A stretch of DNA of 64,000 nucleotides, taken from the NCBI GenBank assembly GCA_004298675.1, contig SCRI01000086.1:132055-196054 (forward strand), given 5' to 3'. The DNA is from a bacterium (lineage in GTDB: Bacteria; Vulcanimicrobiota; Vulcanimicrobiia; Vulcanimicrobiales; SCRA01). Both the position numbers and the translations under genes were made by a program. Under the pieces are notes generated by a model, which was not told the origin of the DNA, searched no databases, and was given only the letters and a program-made list of their open reading frames with translations. Shown piece by piece: positions 9,147 through 17,832 of this stretch; positions within the stretch are counted from its first letter, which is position 1; each line of letters opens with the position of its first letter.

Positions 9147-9794
9147 ATGGGGTTGACCCATCCGTCTCAGGACGGTCTGAGCTACCACGAACGGCCGGAC
9201 GAGGATCTAGTCAGCGCTGCCAAGACCGGTGATAACCTGGCCATGGAGTGCCTGCTCACCAAGTATAAGAACTTCGTCCGCATCAAGGCCAAGAGCTACT
9301 TTTTGATCGGCGCGGATCGCGAGGATATCATCCAAGAAGGAATGATCGGCCTCTATAAGGCGGTACGCGATTTCAAAGCCGACAAGCTGTCTAGCTTCCG
9401 GGCCTTTGCCGAGCTCTGCATCACCCGTCAGATCATCACCGCGATCAAGACCGCGACCCGGCAGAAGCACATTCCACTCAACCAGTACATTTCGCTCAAC
9501 AAACCGATCTATGACGAGGACAGCGAACGCACGCTACTCGACGTCATGGCGTCGGCGAAGATGTCCGATCCCGAGGAACTGGTGATCAACCAGGAGATCT
9601 CGGAAGACATCAAGGAGCGCATTCAGGAGAACCTCTCCGAACTGGAGTCGCAGGTGTTGCTGTCGTACCTGGAAGGGAAGTCCTACCAGGAGATGGCTCG
9701 CGATCTCAAGCGCCACGTGAAGTCGATCGACAACGCGCTGCAGCGTGTGAAGCGGAAGATCGAGAAGAACCTCGCGGAGATCGAGTTGCCGTAA
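9147..9794 (+). CDS. sigH: RNA polymerase sigma factor, SigH family
   Basis: A 215-residue sigma-70 family protein. Region 2 is seen as KYKNFVRIKAKSYF and IIQEGMIGLYKAVRDF, and region 4 as LLSYLEGKSYQEMARDL followed by the NALQRVKRKIEKNL recognition helix. The conserved location after rlmB and the close match of region 2 point to SigH, the transition/sporulation sigma of Firmicutes, which in non-spore-formers controls competence or stress genes. The ATG at 9147 is preceded by GGGGGAGAG and follows the strong promoter at 9039-9068; the frame upstream to 9039 overlaps that promoter and is not coding. Confidence 0.88.
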   Translation: MGLTHPSQDGLSYHERPDEDLVSAAKTGDNLAMECLLTKYKNFVRIKAKSYFLIGADREDIIQEGMIGLYKAVRDFKADKLSSFRAFAELCITRQIITAIKTATRQKHIPLNQYISLNKPIYDEDSERTLLDVMASAKMSDPEELVINQEISEDIKERIQENLSELESQVLLSYLEGKSYQEMARDLKRHVKSIDNALQRVKRKIEKNLAEIELP

Positions 9795-9825
9795 CGCGCG
9801 CTCGAAGGCCGGAAAAGAACGCGGG

Positions 9826-9852
9826 AAGGGGGCGGCCGGTGACCGCCCCTTT
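9826..9852 (+). terminator. Hairpin after sigH
   Basis: GGGGCGG and CCGCCCC form a 7-bp GC stem around a CCGGTGA loop, flanked by AA on the left and TTT on the right. The T-run is short, so termination efficiency is uncertain, but it is well placed 30 bases after the sigH stop. Confidence 0.55.
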
Positions 9853-9907
9853 CGCGTGGGAGCCGCGGCTCTCGCACCAGGCCGCAAATGCTTTAAGGAA
9901 TTGTGAG

Positions 9908-10381
9908 ATGAAAGCACGTATGAACTACCGCACCGCCAGCCCGGCGGTGCTCAACGGCATGATGGAGCTGGAGCAGGCCGTGCGCAAGCACGGCGGGCTC
10001 GAGTCCTCGCTGTTGGAACTGGTGAAGATGCGCGCCAGCCAAATCAACGGCTGCGCTTACTGCCTGGACATGCACAGCAAAGATGCGCGCGCGGCCGGCG
10101 AGACCGAGCAGAGGCTGTACGGCCTTTCGGCTTGGCGCGAGGCCCCCTACTATACCGATCGCGAGCGCGCGGCGCTGGCGTGGGCCGAGGCACTCACGCT
10201 GGTTTCGGAGAGCCATGCTCCCGATGACGTCTATGCGGAGATGCGCGCGCACTTCTCGGAGCCGGAGGCCGTCGCGTTGACGATGGCGATCATCGCCATC
10301 AATGGTTGGAATCGTCTGGCGATTGGTTTCCGCGCGGAGGCGGGCACGTATCAGCCGCCGGCCGTGGGCGCCGCGCACTAA
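9908..10381 (+). CDS. Carboxymuconolactone decarboxylase / AhpD-like protein
   Basis: A 157-residue all-helical protein with the AhpD core motif GCAYCLDMHSKDA, whose CxxC cysteines and histidine form the redox centre of alkylhydroperoxidase D-type proteins. These proteins reduce peroxides or act as small thiol oxidoreductases. The ATG at 9908 has AAGGAA eight bases upstream, so I prefer it to an upstream ATG at 9839, which lies in the terminator hairpin. It stands alone between sigH and tRNA-Thr, and its reductant partner is not evident. Confidence 0.85.
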   Translation: MKARMNYRTASPAVLNGMMELEQAVRKHGGLESSLLELVKMRASQINGCAYCLDMHSKDARAAGETEQRLYGLSAWREAPYYTDRERAALAWAEALTLVSESHAPDDVYAEMRAHFSEPEAVALTMAIIAINGWNRLAIGFRAEAGTYQPPAVGAAH

Positions 10382-10448
10382 CGGCCGGCCCCTCGGGAGG
10401 TGCGGTGTGCGGCGCGTGGAACACCCGCCGGCCATCCCCTCCGAGGGT

Positions 10449-10524
10449 GCCGACGTAGCTCAGATGGTAGAGCAGCCGCTTTGTAAGCGGCTTGTCGCGA
10501 GTTCGACTCTCGCCGTCGGCTCCA
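10449..10524 (+). tRNA. tRNA-Thr (TGT)
   Basis: A complete 76-base cloverleaf. The acceptor stem is GCCGACG with CGTCGGC, the anticodon arm reads GCCGC-TTTGTAA-GCGGC giving anticodon TGT, and the T-arm loop is GTTCGACTC. The terminal CCA is encoded. Confidence 0.97.
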
Positions 10525-10534
10525 GATGGTACGT

Positions 10535-10563
10535 ACGCCCGCCCACGTTCGTGAGGCGGGCGT
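10535..10563 (+). terminator. Hairpin terminator after tRNA-Thr
   Basis: ACGCCCGCC (10535-10543) pairs perfectly with GGCGGGCGT (10555-10563), and the loop can extend the helix with CAC and GTG. It lies 10 bases after the tRNA end. Only a short T stretch follows (GCGTTTGG). Confidence 0.6.
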
Positions 10564-10653
10564 CGTGCGTTTGGCTGGTTTGCCGCCGGGAACAAGTATG
10601 ATGCGTCCGCTGCCGCCGCAGCGGTATCTTTCGCGGTTGAGAGGAGTGTATCT

Positions 10654-10887
10654 ATGGACGCGAAGCAGACCTATCTCAGCGCCATGATCGCGCTGGCGAC
10701 CGCCGCATTCGGCCTGATCGCGGCATTGGCTTGGAACGCGGCCATCACCGAGCTCTTCAAGCTCGTACTCAAGCCGGGCGCCGGCATCGTCTCGCTGTTC
10801 ATCTACGCCATCGTCGTCTCGCTGATCGCGGTCTGGGTGATCAACTCACTGGGCCGGCTCGCGGAGCGGGCTGCGAAGAGCGGTTAG
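10654..10887 (+). CDS. DUF5654-type small membrane protein
   Basis: A 77-residue protein with two clear membrane segments: residues 9-29 (MIALATAAFGLIAALAWNAA) and about residues 43-64. The ALAWNAAI motif at the end of the first helix is the hallmark of the DUF5654 family, small two-helix membrane proteins of unknown function. A good ribosome site (GAGAGGAG) precedes the ATG. It is monocistronic between two tRNA genes. Confidence 0.72.
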   Translation: MDAKQTYLSAMIALATAAFGLIAALAWNAAITELFKLVLKPGAGIVSLFIYAIVVSLIAVWVINSLGRLAERAAKSG

Positions 10888-10963
10888 CATCGCGGCATGG
10901 ACGCAATCTGCCGCCGCTTGCACCGCTCCATGGGCTATGGTAGAATCCACAATCGTGGACCGC

Positions 10964-11051
10964 GGGTAGGTGGCCGAGTGGTTAATGGCACCAGACTGTA
11001 AATCTGGCGCGCGAGAGCGCTACGCTGGTTCGAATCCAGCCCTGCCCACCA
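10964..11051 (+). tRNA. tRNA-Tyr (GTA)
   Basis: An 88-base class II tRNA. The acceptor stem is GGGTAGG with CCTGCCC, the anticodon loop CTGTAAA gives anticodon GTA, and a long variable arm (CGCGCGAGAGCGC) follows, as in bacterial tRNA-Tyr. The CCA is encoded. A -10-like TAGAAT lies about 24 bases upstream. Confidence 0.97.
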
Positions 11052-11067
11052 TGTTCCAGGAGAGCGC

Positions 11068-11964
11068 GTGAGCAATCTCTTGACGGGTGCCCGCGGCGAG
11101 GTCTACGGCCCGCGTGAGACGCACCTGACCGATACGTTCACGGTCTTACGCGCATTGCCGCAACGCCGGCGGCGCCTGGTGGGCGCATGGTGCTTCCTCG
11201 ATCTCTATCGCGCGGACGACGAGGGACCCGCGGGCGCGCTCGATCTCTTGCCGCATCCGCACATCGGGCTTCAGACGGTGACGTGGCTCTTCAGCGGCGA
11301 GGTGCGCCACCGCGACAGCCTGGGCAACGACGTGCGCATTCGTCCGGGCGAGCTGAACATCATGACGGCGGGCTCCGGGATCGCGCACGCGGAGACGAGC
11401 ATACCGCACGGTGTGTTGCACGGGCTGCAGTTCTGGATTGCGCTGCCCGACCGGCAGCGCGGCAAGGCCCCCGCGTTCGAGCATCATGCGCAGCTACCCG
11501 TGGTGGATCTGGGCGGCGCGACGGCCCGTGTGATCGTGGGCGACATGCGCGGCGCTGCCTCACCGGCCACGGTGTACTCAGCCCTTGTCGGCGCGGAGAT
11601 CGCGGCGTCAACCGGCGGTGCGATCTCGGTACCGCTCGAGCCGGCATTCGAGTATGCCGTGCTCTCCGTCGACGGTGCGGTAACCGTGGATGGGTTGGGC
11701 TCGGACGGCGTCGGGTTGATCTACGTGGGCGCCGGCCGGGAGGTCATGAAACTTCAGATGCAGGCGGATGCTCGCGCCTTTCTCATCGGCGGCGTTCCGC
11801 TGAACGAGCCCGTGCTGCTGTGGTGGAATTTCGTCGCTCGAAGCACCGCGGAGATGCTGGCCGCCCGCGAGGAGTGGCAGGGCGGGGGCCGGTTCGGCCG
11901 CGTCTCCGGCTTCGGCGATCGCCGGATCGATGCGCCGCCGCTGACCATGACGTTGCGCCCCTGA
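11068..11964 (+). CDS. Pirin family protein
   Basis: A 298-residue bicupin. The N-terminal cupin carries the pirin metal site: HPHIGLQTVTW (about residues 66-76) with two His ligands, and GIAHAE with the further His and Glu. Bacterial pirins bind iron; some have quercetinase activity, others modulate pyruvate metabolism or act as redox sensors. The start is the GTG at 11068, 16 bases after tRNA-Tyr, so the tRNA and pirin may share a transcript. Substrate cannot be told from sequence. Confidence 0.88.
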   Translation: MSNLLTGARGEVYGPRETHLTDTFTVLRALPQRRRRLVGAWCFLDLYRADDEGPAGALDLLPHPHIGLQTVTWLFSGEVRHRDSLGNDVRIRPGELNIMTAGSGIAHAETSIPHGVLHGLQFWIALPDRQRGKAPAFEHHAQLPVVDLGGATARVIVGDMRGAASPATVYSALVGAEIAASTGGAISVPLEPAFEYAVLSVDGAVTVDGLGSDGVGLIYVGAGREVMKLQMQADARAFLIGGVPLNEPVLLWWNFVARSTAEMLAAREEWQGGGRFGRVSGFGDRRIDAPPLTMTLRP

Positions 11965-12028
11965 GACGGCGATCACAATCGTTTGTCTCGGTCTGGAACG
12001 TTTAGCGGTAGATACGGGTAAAGGAGGG

Positions 12029-12445
12029 ATGATGAAGTTACGACGCGTTGCGCTGCCGTTAATGGTGATCGTGCTCGTGGCCGGATGTGCGCGTGGTGGC
12101 GCTCCTAGGGCGCTCGCCGACACCGTGACGAAGGCCGTCTACAACAACGACGTCAGCCAGGTATCGGAGCGCTTCAACGCGCTTATCCGGCCGCAGCTGA
12201 ACCGGGCGTCGGTGGGCGCGCTCTCCGACAAGATGCACGCGCAGGGCGATTACCAGGGACTGGAACCGGTGCAGAGCGACGGCAGCAGCGGCGTCTACGG
12301 CTACGCGGCCAAGTTTTCGCACGGCTCGATGCTGGTCTGCATGAAGTTGGACCAAGATGGTAAGATCGCGGCCTACCGGGTAGAGCCCTTGGGGGCCGGG
12401 CAACCTTCGCCGTCCACCGAGAACCCGTGCGCCATGCTCAAGTAG
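12029..12445 (+). CDS. Small lipoprotein, function unknown (DUF3887-like)
   Basis: A 138-residue product with a lipoprotein signal: two basic residues, a hydrophobic stretch and the lipobox LVAGC with Cys20. The mature part resembles small export-linked domains of the DUF3887 kind, where the residual chain mediates growth-dependent turnover of a hydrolase partner, but the match is weak. AAAGGAGGG just before the ATG is a strong ribosome site. No partner gene is adjacent. Confidence 0.65.
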   Translation: MMKLRRVALPLMVIVLVAGCARGGAPRALADTVTKAVYNNDVSQVSERFNALIRPQLNRASVGALSDKMHAQGDYQGLEPVQSDGSSGVYGYAAKFSHGSMLVCMKLDQDGKIAAYRVEPLGAGQPSPSTENPCAMLK

Positions 12446-12507
12446 ACTCAAACGGCGCTGCGCCGGAAGGGAGCCGCCGGTTCGGGCGCCAAATTGCCGC
12501 CCGGCGT

Positions 12508-12583
12508 GCGGGAGTAGCTCAGTTGGTAGAGCACTAGCCTTCCAAGCTCGGGGTCGCGGGTTCGAGTCCCGTCTCCCGCTCCA
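12508..12583 (+). tRNA. tRNA-Gly (TCC)
   Basis: A complete 76-base cloverleaf. The acceptor stem is GCGGGAG with CTCCCGC, the anticodon loop CTTCCAA gives anticodon TCC, the T loop is TTCGAGT and the CCA is encoded. Confidence 0.96.
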
Positions 12584-12628
12584 TCGTCAAAGCCCCGTCC
12601 CATAAGGGATCGGGGCTTTTTGACGATG
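12581..12628 (+). terminator. Strong terminator after tRNA-Gly
   Basis: Nested inverted repeats fold into one long hairpin: AGCCCCG with CGGGGCT and an inner TCCC-ATAA-GGGA, immediately followed by five T residues. The outer arms CCATCGTCA and TGACGATGG also pair, which would allow a structure on either strand. Confidence 0.88.
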
Positions 12629-12767
12629 GCGACGATCGTGACCGGGTTGGCAAGCGCGGCGGACTCGCCCTTTCCGGGACAGTTCATGGAAATGCCCCGG
12701 TGAGCAGGCTTCTAGCCCAGTGTCTCGGCTTTACAGAGACTTTACGCAAGAGGTGTATATCACACTC

Positions 12768-12796
12768 TTGACGGCCCTTTCTGCATCGTGTACCAT
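12768..12796 (+). promoter_or_regulatory. Promoter of the type IV pilus operon
   Basis: TTGACG at 12768-12773, a 17-base spacer and TACCAT at 12791-12796 form a plausible sigma-70 promoter 45 bases upstream of the first pilus gene. The bases between the tRNA-Gly terminator and this promoter (12629-12767) show no gene. Confidence 0.6.
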
Positions 12797-12840
12797 GCGG
12801 ACCAAGCAGCCGCCAGATAGCGGCAGACGAGCAGTAAATC

Positions 12841-13791
12841 TTGCGCTGGAAGGCGGGTGTTCCCATCGCAACGCTGGCACCGTCCCACCCCGATTCCGCT
12901 CGCGGATCCACCGTCGACGCGCTCGACGCCTTGATCGATCGCGCCATTGCCTGCGGAGCTAGCGACATCCATCTGGAGCCGCAAGCCGAGGGCGGACGGA
13001 TCCGCTTCCGGATCGACGGCACGCTGCGCCCCCATCTGACGCTCCCAAGCGGCCTGTTCGGCGCGTTGTGCGCCCGCGTCAAGCTGATCGGCGAGTTGGA
13101 TCTGGGCGAGCGGCGTCTGCCGCAAGACGGCCGCACCGCATTCCTACGCGGCGAACGCACCTACGAGACGCGCATCGCGACGCTGCCGGGTGTGCTGGGC
13201 GAGAAACTCGTCGTGCGCCTATTCGATCGTGACGGCGGTCTCCGTAGTCTGGAAGAACTGGGAATGTTGCCCGCACAGCGTGCCCGTTACGAGGCGATAC
13301 TGCGCGCCCCGCATGGGCTCGTGCTCATCGCCGGTCCCACGGGCTGTGGCAAGACGACGACGCTCTACTCCTCGATCGAATTGCTGGATCCACAGCGGCG
13401 TAACGTGACCACGGTAGAGGATCCCGTCGAGCGTTACATTCCCGAGATCACGCAGGTGCAGGTTCACGCGCGCGCGGGCATGACGTTTCCCGTCGCGCTG
13501 CGGGCGCTCTTGCGTCAAGATCCCGACGTCATGATCGTCGGTGAGATCCGCGACGGCGAGAGCGCGCGGCTCGCTGTCTCGGCAGCGCTGACCGGGCACC
13601 TCGTTCTGGCCACGGTGCACGTCAACGACGCCGAGCGGGCGCCGGCGCGGCTCTTCGATCTGGGCGTGGAGGCGCAGGCGCTCGAGGCCGCGCTGCGCTG
13701 TGTCGTCGCACAGCGGCTCGTGCCGTGCGGCGGTGCTGGAAGGACCGCGCAATACGAGTTGCGCGAGTATGGAGCCGGCCCGCAATGCTGA
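12841..13791 (+). CDS. Type IV pilus / type II secretion assembly ATPase (PilB/GspE-like, short)
   Basis: A secretion ATPase that would power pilin polymerisation. Seen in order are the ASDIHLEP motif, Walker A GPTGCGKTTT, the Asp box with TVEDPVERYI, Walker B (DVMIVGEIRDGES) and the His box TGHLVLATVHVN. At 316 residues it is shorter than normal PilB/GspE (about 400-570): the N1 domain and the tetracysteine zinc loop near the C-terminus are missing. The only in-frame start after the upstream stop is TTG at 12841. The 3' end overlaps the next ATPase gene by seven bases. Confidence 0.85.
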   Translation: MRWKAGVPIATLAPSHPDSARGSTVDALDALIDRAIACGASDIHLEPQAEGGRIRFRIDGTLRPHLTLPSGLFGALCARVKLIGELDLGERRLPQDGRTAFLRGERTYETRIATLPGVLGEKLVVRLFDRDGGLRSLEELGMLPAQRARYEAILRAPHGLVLIAGPTGCGKTTTLYSSIELLDPQRRNVTTVEDPVERYIPEITQVQVHARAGMTFPVALRALLRQDPDVMIVGEIRDGESARLAVSAALTGHLVLATVHVNDAERAPARLFDLGVEAQALEAALRCVVAQRLVPCGGAGRTAQYELREYGAGPQC

Positions 13792-14858
13792 ACGCCTCCG
13801 CCGATCTCGCCACACTGCGCTTGCACGAATTGTTCCGCATCGCTTTTCGCTCGCGTGCGTCCGATCTCCATCTTGCTGCCGGCTATCCGCCGATGATGCG
13901 AGTCGGCGGCGCCATCGCGCCACTGGCGATGGCTCACCTATCCGAAGCCGACGTCCAGGCGCTCGCGCTATCGCTCCAAGAGAACAGGACGCACAGCGCG
14001 CGTTGCGATACCCCGCAGCATGACGACTTTGCGGTGGAGTGGCCCGAGTACGGAGTGGTGCGCGTGCATCTGTTTCGCGCGGGCGGACAGCGCATCGCGC
14101 TACGCGCGCTCGGCGGTGCGGTGCCGTCGTTTGACGAACTCGGGTTGCCGCGCCGCATTCTGGAGCTGGCGTCGCTGCGCAGCGGTCTGATCGTGATTGC
14201 CGGAGCCACCGGCAGCGGTAAGACCACGACCGCGGCCGCGCTGTTGGATGCCGCCAACGAAATGGCGGCCCGGCACATCGTGACGATTGAAGAGCCCATC
14301 GAATATCGGCTGCGCGCGCGAAAAGGGCTCGTCACGCAGCGCGAGATCGGTCTAGACGTTGCCGACGCGGCGCACGGGATTCATGCGGCTTTGCGCGAGG
14401 ATCCGGACATCATCTTTCTCGGCGAACTGCGCGATGGTGACGCCGTTGAGACCGCGCTCACCGCCGCCGAAACCGGGCATCTCGTCGTGACCACGTTGCA
14501 CGCGCGCGCTGCCGATGGTGCGGTCGAGCGCATCGTCGATCTCGCGCCGGGCGAACGGCGTGAACACGTGCGCCGCCAACTCGCTCAGGTGCTGGCGGGC
14601 GTCGTTTACCAGCGTCTGGTGCGACGGGCGGACGGCGCCGGACGCACGCCCGCCGTCGAAACCCTGATTGCGACGCCGGCCGTGCGCAGCCTCGTGCGCG
14701 AAGAGAAGATCCATCAACTACGCAATGCGATAGCTACCGGGCGCGCCGTGGGAATGCAGACGCTAGCCGCACACTTGGAAGATTTGGCGCTACGCGGCAC
14801 GATCGATCGGGAGACTCTGCGCGAGACGTTACGCGAGCAGACGGCAGGCGATGCCTGA
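13785..14858 (+). CDS. pilT: Type IV pilus retraction ATPase PilT-like
   Basis: A 357-residue PilT-family ATPase. The N-terminal ASDLHLAAGYPPMMRV segment is the typical PilT opening, followed by Walker A GATGSGKTTT, the Asp box IEEPIEYR, Walker B PDIIFLGELRDGDAVE and the His box TGHLVVTTLHA. The usual AIRNLIRE-type C-terminal helix is present in altered form (VRSLVREEKIHQLRNAI). PilT depolymerises the pilus and causes retraction. The start at 13785 (MLNASAD) overlaps the preceding gene by seven bases. An extension to 13725 lies inside that gene. Confidence 0.88.
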   Translation: MLNASADLATLRLHELFRIAFRSRASDLHLAAGYPPMMRVGGAIAPLAMAHLSEADVQALALSLQENRTHSARCDTPQHDDFAVEWPEYGVVRVHLFRAGGQRIALRALGGAVPSFDELGLPRRILELASLRSGLIVIAGATGSGKTTTAAALLDAANEMAARHIVTIEEPIEYRLRARKGLVTQREIGLDVADAAHGIHAALREDPDIIFLGELRDGDAVETALTAAETGHLVVTTLHARAADGAVERIVDLAPGERREHVRRQLAQVLAGVVYQRLVRRADGAGRTPAVETLIATPAVRSLVREEKIHQLRNAIATGRAVGMQTLAAHLEDLALRGTIDRETLRETLREQTAGDA

Positions 14859-16074
14859 GGCCGCGCCGTTCGAGTTCATCGCGCGCCGGGCGGACGGCAC
14901 ACGCGCGCGCGGCCGCCTGCGCGCCGCTTCCCGGGAGGCAGCGCTAGCCTGCGTGCGGGAGCGCGCCCTGGTGCCGGTCGCTGTGCGTGCCTTGAGGCGG
15001 CGCCGCGTCATCGCGCCTCTGAGGCTGCTCGCGCCGGCTGTCGCGCAGCGCGAGCTCGTTGGTACGCTGCGGTCGTTCGCGGTACTGATGCGCGCCGGCG
15101 TACCGGTGCTGCGCACGCTTGACGTGCTTGGCGAGGAGCAGGGTGGAGAGGCGCTCAAGGCGGCGTTTGCGCGCATGCAAGCGAGCCTCGTGCGCGGCGA
15201 GCCCCTCTCGCGCGCCGCGGAGCGCGCGGGGCTGTTCTCCCCGGTGCAGCTCGCGATGATGCGCGCGGGCGAGGCCGGCGGCATGCTCGACGAGACGCTC
15301 GAGCGCGTGGCGCGGATGGCCGAGCGCGAGCACGGGATTCGCAAACGCATCGCTTCAGCGCTGGCCTACCCGGCGATTCTGGCTGCGGCGGCGCTGCTTT
15401 CGATCATCTTGTTGATCGGTACCCTGACCCCGGCGTTGGCGCGCCTCTTCGCCGAGCTGTCCGCTCCGCTGCCGCCGTCGACCATCGCGCTGCTAGCAGT
15501 GGGGCGGCTGCTGCGTTCGCCGTTGTTCTTGGGCGCGGCCGGAGCGGCGGCGCTCTGCGCGGGAATAGGGCTGCGTGCACTGTCCCGCTCGGCTCACGCA
15601 GCCGCCAGCGCGGAGCGGTTGGCGTTGCGCCTCCCGCTGATCGGCTCGCTGCGCCGCGCCATCGTGGTCTCCCGTGTCGCTCGTACCCTAGGCGCGCTGC
15701 TGCGCGGCGGTCTCCCCGCGCTCGAAGCGATCGAGCTCTCCGCGCAATGCTCCGGTAGTCCGGTGGCCGCGCAGGCGCTGCGCGAGTTGCGCCGCTCGCT
15801 GCGTGAGGGCGAAGGGCTGGCGCAGCGCCTGGTCGCCGGCACGCTCTTCCCCGCACTCTTCGTAAACATGGTCCGCGCCGGCGAGGAGAGCGGCTCGCTC
15901 GACACACTCTTGGAGTCGTTGGCGGAATTTTACGACGTCGAAGCGGAGGCCGCGCTGCACGTCTTGACGACGTTGATCGAGCCGACTCTGATCGCCTTGC
16001 TGGGCGGCGTGATCGCCGCCATCGCCTTAGCCGTCTTCGTTCCGCTATATGCTTTGATCGGGAGCCTACGATGA
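14851..16074 (+). CDS. pilC: Type IV pilus inner membrane platform protein PilC/GspF
   Basis: A 407-residue protein with two copies of the T2SSF domain, one around residues 65-185 and one around 270-390. Three membrane segments are visible, near residues 170-190, 220-240 and 380-400. The motif GVPVLRTLDVLGEEQGGEALKAA and its second copy GLPALEAIELSAQ are typical. It forms the membrane platform on which the ATPases act. Start overlaps pilT by eight bases and the stop overlaps the sigma factor gene by four. Confidence 0.9.
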   Translation: MPEAAPFEFIARRADGTRARGRLRAASREAALACVRERALVPVAVRALRRRRVIAPLRLLAPAVAQRELVGTLRSFAVLMRAGVPVLRTLDVLGEEQGGEALKAAFARMQASLVRGEPLSRAAERAGLFSPVQLAMMRAGEAGGMLDETLERVARMAEREHGIRKRIASALAYPAILAAAALLSIILLIGTLTPALARLFAELSAPLPPSTIALLAVGRLLRSPLFLGAAGAAALCAGIGLRALSRSAHAAASAERLALRLPLIGSLRRAIVVSRVARTLGALLRGGLPALEAIELSAQCSGSPVAAQALRELRRSLREGEGLAQRLVAGTLFPALFVNMVRAGEESGSLDTLLESLAEFYDVEAEAALHVLTTLIEPTLIALLGGVIAAIALAVFVPLYALIGSLR

Positions 16075-16781
16075 CCGCGAACCCAACCGAGCGCGCCACG
16101 GTCGAAGGTGAGGCGGTGCTCGCGCGCTGGCTACTCACTCGCGCGGTCGCCGATCGCAATGCGTTGGTCGAGCATTTCTGGTATCTCTGCCGGCGCGCCG
16201 CTCTGCGGCTGCGGCGCGACGCGTTGGATCGCGAAGATGCCGAACAAGTGGCGGCGCTCGGGTTGATCAAGGCCGCCGAGTATTTCCGCCCTGGCGAAGG
16301 CGTTCCGTTCGAAGCGTACGCGTGGACGATGGTGCTCGGCGAGCTGCTCCACTACATCCGGGACTCGACGCCGCTCGTGCGCGTGCCGCGGCGCTTGCGC
16401 GCGGCCGAGCGGCGCGCGGGCGTCATGCGCGACGAGTTGCGCCAGCGCATGCTGCGCGAGCCCACCAACTCCGAAGTGGCCGCCGAGCTCGGCGTCGACG
16501 TCGCGGAGATCGACGAGGCCGAGCGCGCCCGGCGCGCGCAGCGTTTCGAGGACCTCGCCCACGTGCGCGAGGGTAGTACCGTGGGGCTCTCCACGCCGGA
16601 CCGCGTTGCACTCGACGTGGCCTTGGACCGGCTCGACGAACGCGAGCGGCTGCTGGTACTAGCGACCTTCGGCGCGGGGCGCACGCAGACCGAGCTCGGC
16701 GCGCATCTGGGATGCTCGCAGCGGCACGTTTCGCGGCTGTTAAGCCGTGCCTTGAAGAAGATGGCCGACCACCTTCGTTAG
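16071..16781 (+). CDS. Sigma-70 family RNA polymerase sigma factor (SigB/SigF/FliA type)
   Basis: A 236-residue sigma factor. Region 2 is seen as DREDAEQVAALGLIKAAEYF followed by PFEAYAWTMVLGELLHYIRD, region 3 as VPRRLRAAERRAGVMRDELR, and region 4 contains the helix-turn-helix RTQTELGAHLGCSQRHVSRL. The presence of region 3 separates it from ECF factors and places it with the SigB/SigF/FliA group. Its gene is locked into the pilus operon by an ATGA overlap with pilC and lies upstream of the pilin gene, so it may control pilin or downstream genes. That role is inference. Confidence 0.87.
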   Translation: MTANPTERATVEGEAVLARWLLTRAVADRNALVEHFWYLCRRAALRLRRDALDREDAEQVAALGLIKAAEYFRPGEGVPFEAYAWTMVLGELLHYIRDSTPLVRVPRRLRAAERRAGVMRDELRQRMLREPTNSEVAAELGVDVAEIDEAERARRAQRFEDLAHVREGSTVGLSTPDRVALDVALDRLDERERLLVLATFGAGRTQTELGAHLGCSQRHVSRLLSRALKKMADHLR

Positions 16782-16841
16782 CGCGCGTCTGCAGAGCGGC
16801 TGTACGGGGCATTGCGCTGCCACCAGAAAGGCGGTTCAGCA

Positions 16842-17342
16842 ATGCGGCGTTCGCCAGGATTCACGTTGATGGAGCTGATGGTGGTGGTAGCCGTCATCTC
16901 CGTGCTCGCCACGGTCATCATTCCCAACTTCATTCATGCTCGCGCGCAAGGCGTGACGGCGGCCTGCGAGAGTAACCTGCGTCAGATCGCGACCGCGATG
17001 GAGCTATACTACGCCGACAACGGAGCCTATCCGAACAGCGGCGCCGTTACGCCGGCGCTCTTCGCAGGCGGCGTCGCGCCCGCGGAGAGCTACCTGGGGC
17101 AGACCCCGATCGACCCCGCTGACAATCACCCGTACGCCGTGCGCGTGCTGGCCGCCAGCGGCAATACGCCGGCGCGCTATATCATCGAAGACACCGGCGG
17201 GCACGACCCGAGCACCACGCGCGCCCTGACCGATCGCGACAACCCCAGCACCGCCGGCCAGGTTCAGATCAATGCCGACTACCTGGTCTACTCGTCGGCT
17301 AACGGCCTGCAATCGGCCGAGAATCCCAACGAAAGCCCGTGA
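16842..17342 (+). CDS. Type IV pilin / GspG-like pseudopilin
   Basis: The 166-residue precursor has a short basic leader (MRRSPG) followed by FTLMELMVVVAVISVLATV: the prepilin peptidase cleavage site G|F, the invariant Glu at position 5 of the mature protein, and the hydrophobic N-terminal helix. YYADNGAYP in the middle is typical of GspG-type pseudopilins. AAAGGCGG lies eight bases before the ATG at 16842. It is the only pilin-like gene in the cluster and is therefore the likely major subunit. Confidence 0.9.
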   Translation: MRRSPGFTLMELMVVVAVISVLATVIIPNFIHARAQGVTAACESNLRQIATAMELYYADNGAYPNSGAVTPALFAGGVAPAESYLGQTPIDPADNHPYAVRVLAASGNTPARYIIEDTGGHDPSTTRALTDRDNPSTAGQVQINADYLVYSSANGLQSAENPNESP

Positions 17343-17779
17343 GCTGGCTCACTCTCGCCGTGCTCGCCGCTGCGCTAGCGGTGCATGTCACGACGGACCT
17401 GCGCGAAGGGTACGTCTACGACGTCGCCGTCTACCCGCCATTGCTCGTGCTGGCGGCGCTGGCGTGGGGCGCGGGGCGCCTAGCCGACGGCTGTACCGGC
17501 GCGCTGGCGTGCGCGGCCGTGCCGGCAGCGCTGACCGCTGTGACGCGCGGACGCGGCATGGGCATCGGTGATGCGAAGGTGGCCGGCCTGATGGGCATGG
17601 CGTTGGGGCCGTCGGCCGGCGTGCTGGCGCTCGGCTGCTCATTTATGTGGGGCGCCGGCGTGGCGCTTGCGCTCGTGGCCGTACGCCGTCTGCGCTGGGG
17701 CGCGCGGATGGCCTTCGTGCCGTTCTTAGGGCTGGGATTCCTCACGGTCGTCTTTATGCAGCACGCTGGGGTACGCTAG
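17339..17779 (+). CDS. Prepilin peptidase (A24), catalytic domain only
   Basis: A 146-residue membrane protein with about four or five hydrophobic segments. It carries the two aspartates of the aspartyl peptidase family: Asp in TTDLREGYVYD near residue 20, and the GxGD motif as GMGIGDAK near residue 78. The N-terminal methylase domain with its cysteine zinc site, present in full PilD, is missing, so this enzyme would cleave but not methylate pilins. It begins at a GTG overlapping the pilin stop by four bases. Confidence 0.86.
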   Translation: MSWLTLAVLAAALAVHVTTDLREGYVYDVAVYPPLLVLAALAWGAGRLADGCTGALACAAVPAALTAVTRGRGMGIGDAKVAGLMGMALGPSAGVLALGCSFMWGAGVALALVAVRRLRWGARMAFVPFLGLGFLTVVFMQHAGVR

Positions 17780-17832
17780 GGCGGCTTGCCTGTCCCAAGG
17801 AGTGAACGGGCTCCGGGAGAACATGCCCACCT

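Noticed and set aside
13725-13784. Upstream extension of PilT
   Set aside because: It lies wholly within the preceding ATPase gene, and the family N-terminus fits the start at 13785.
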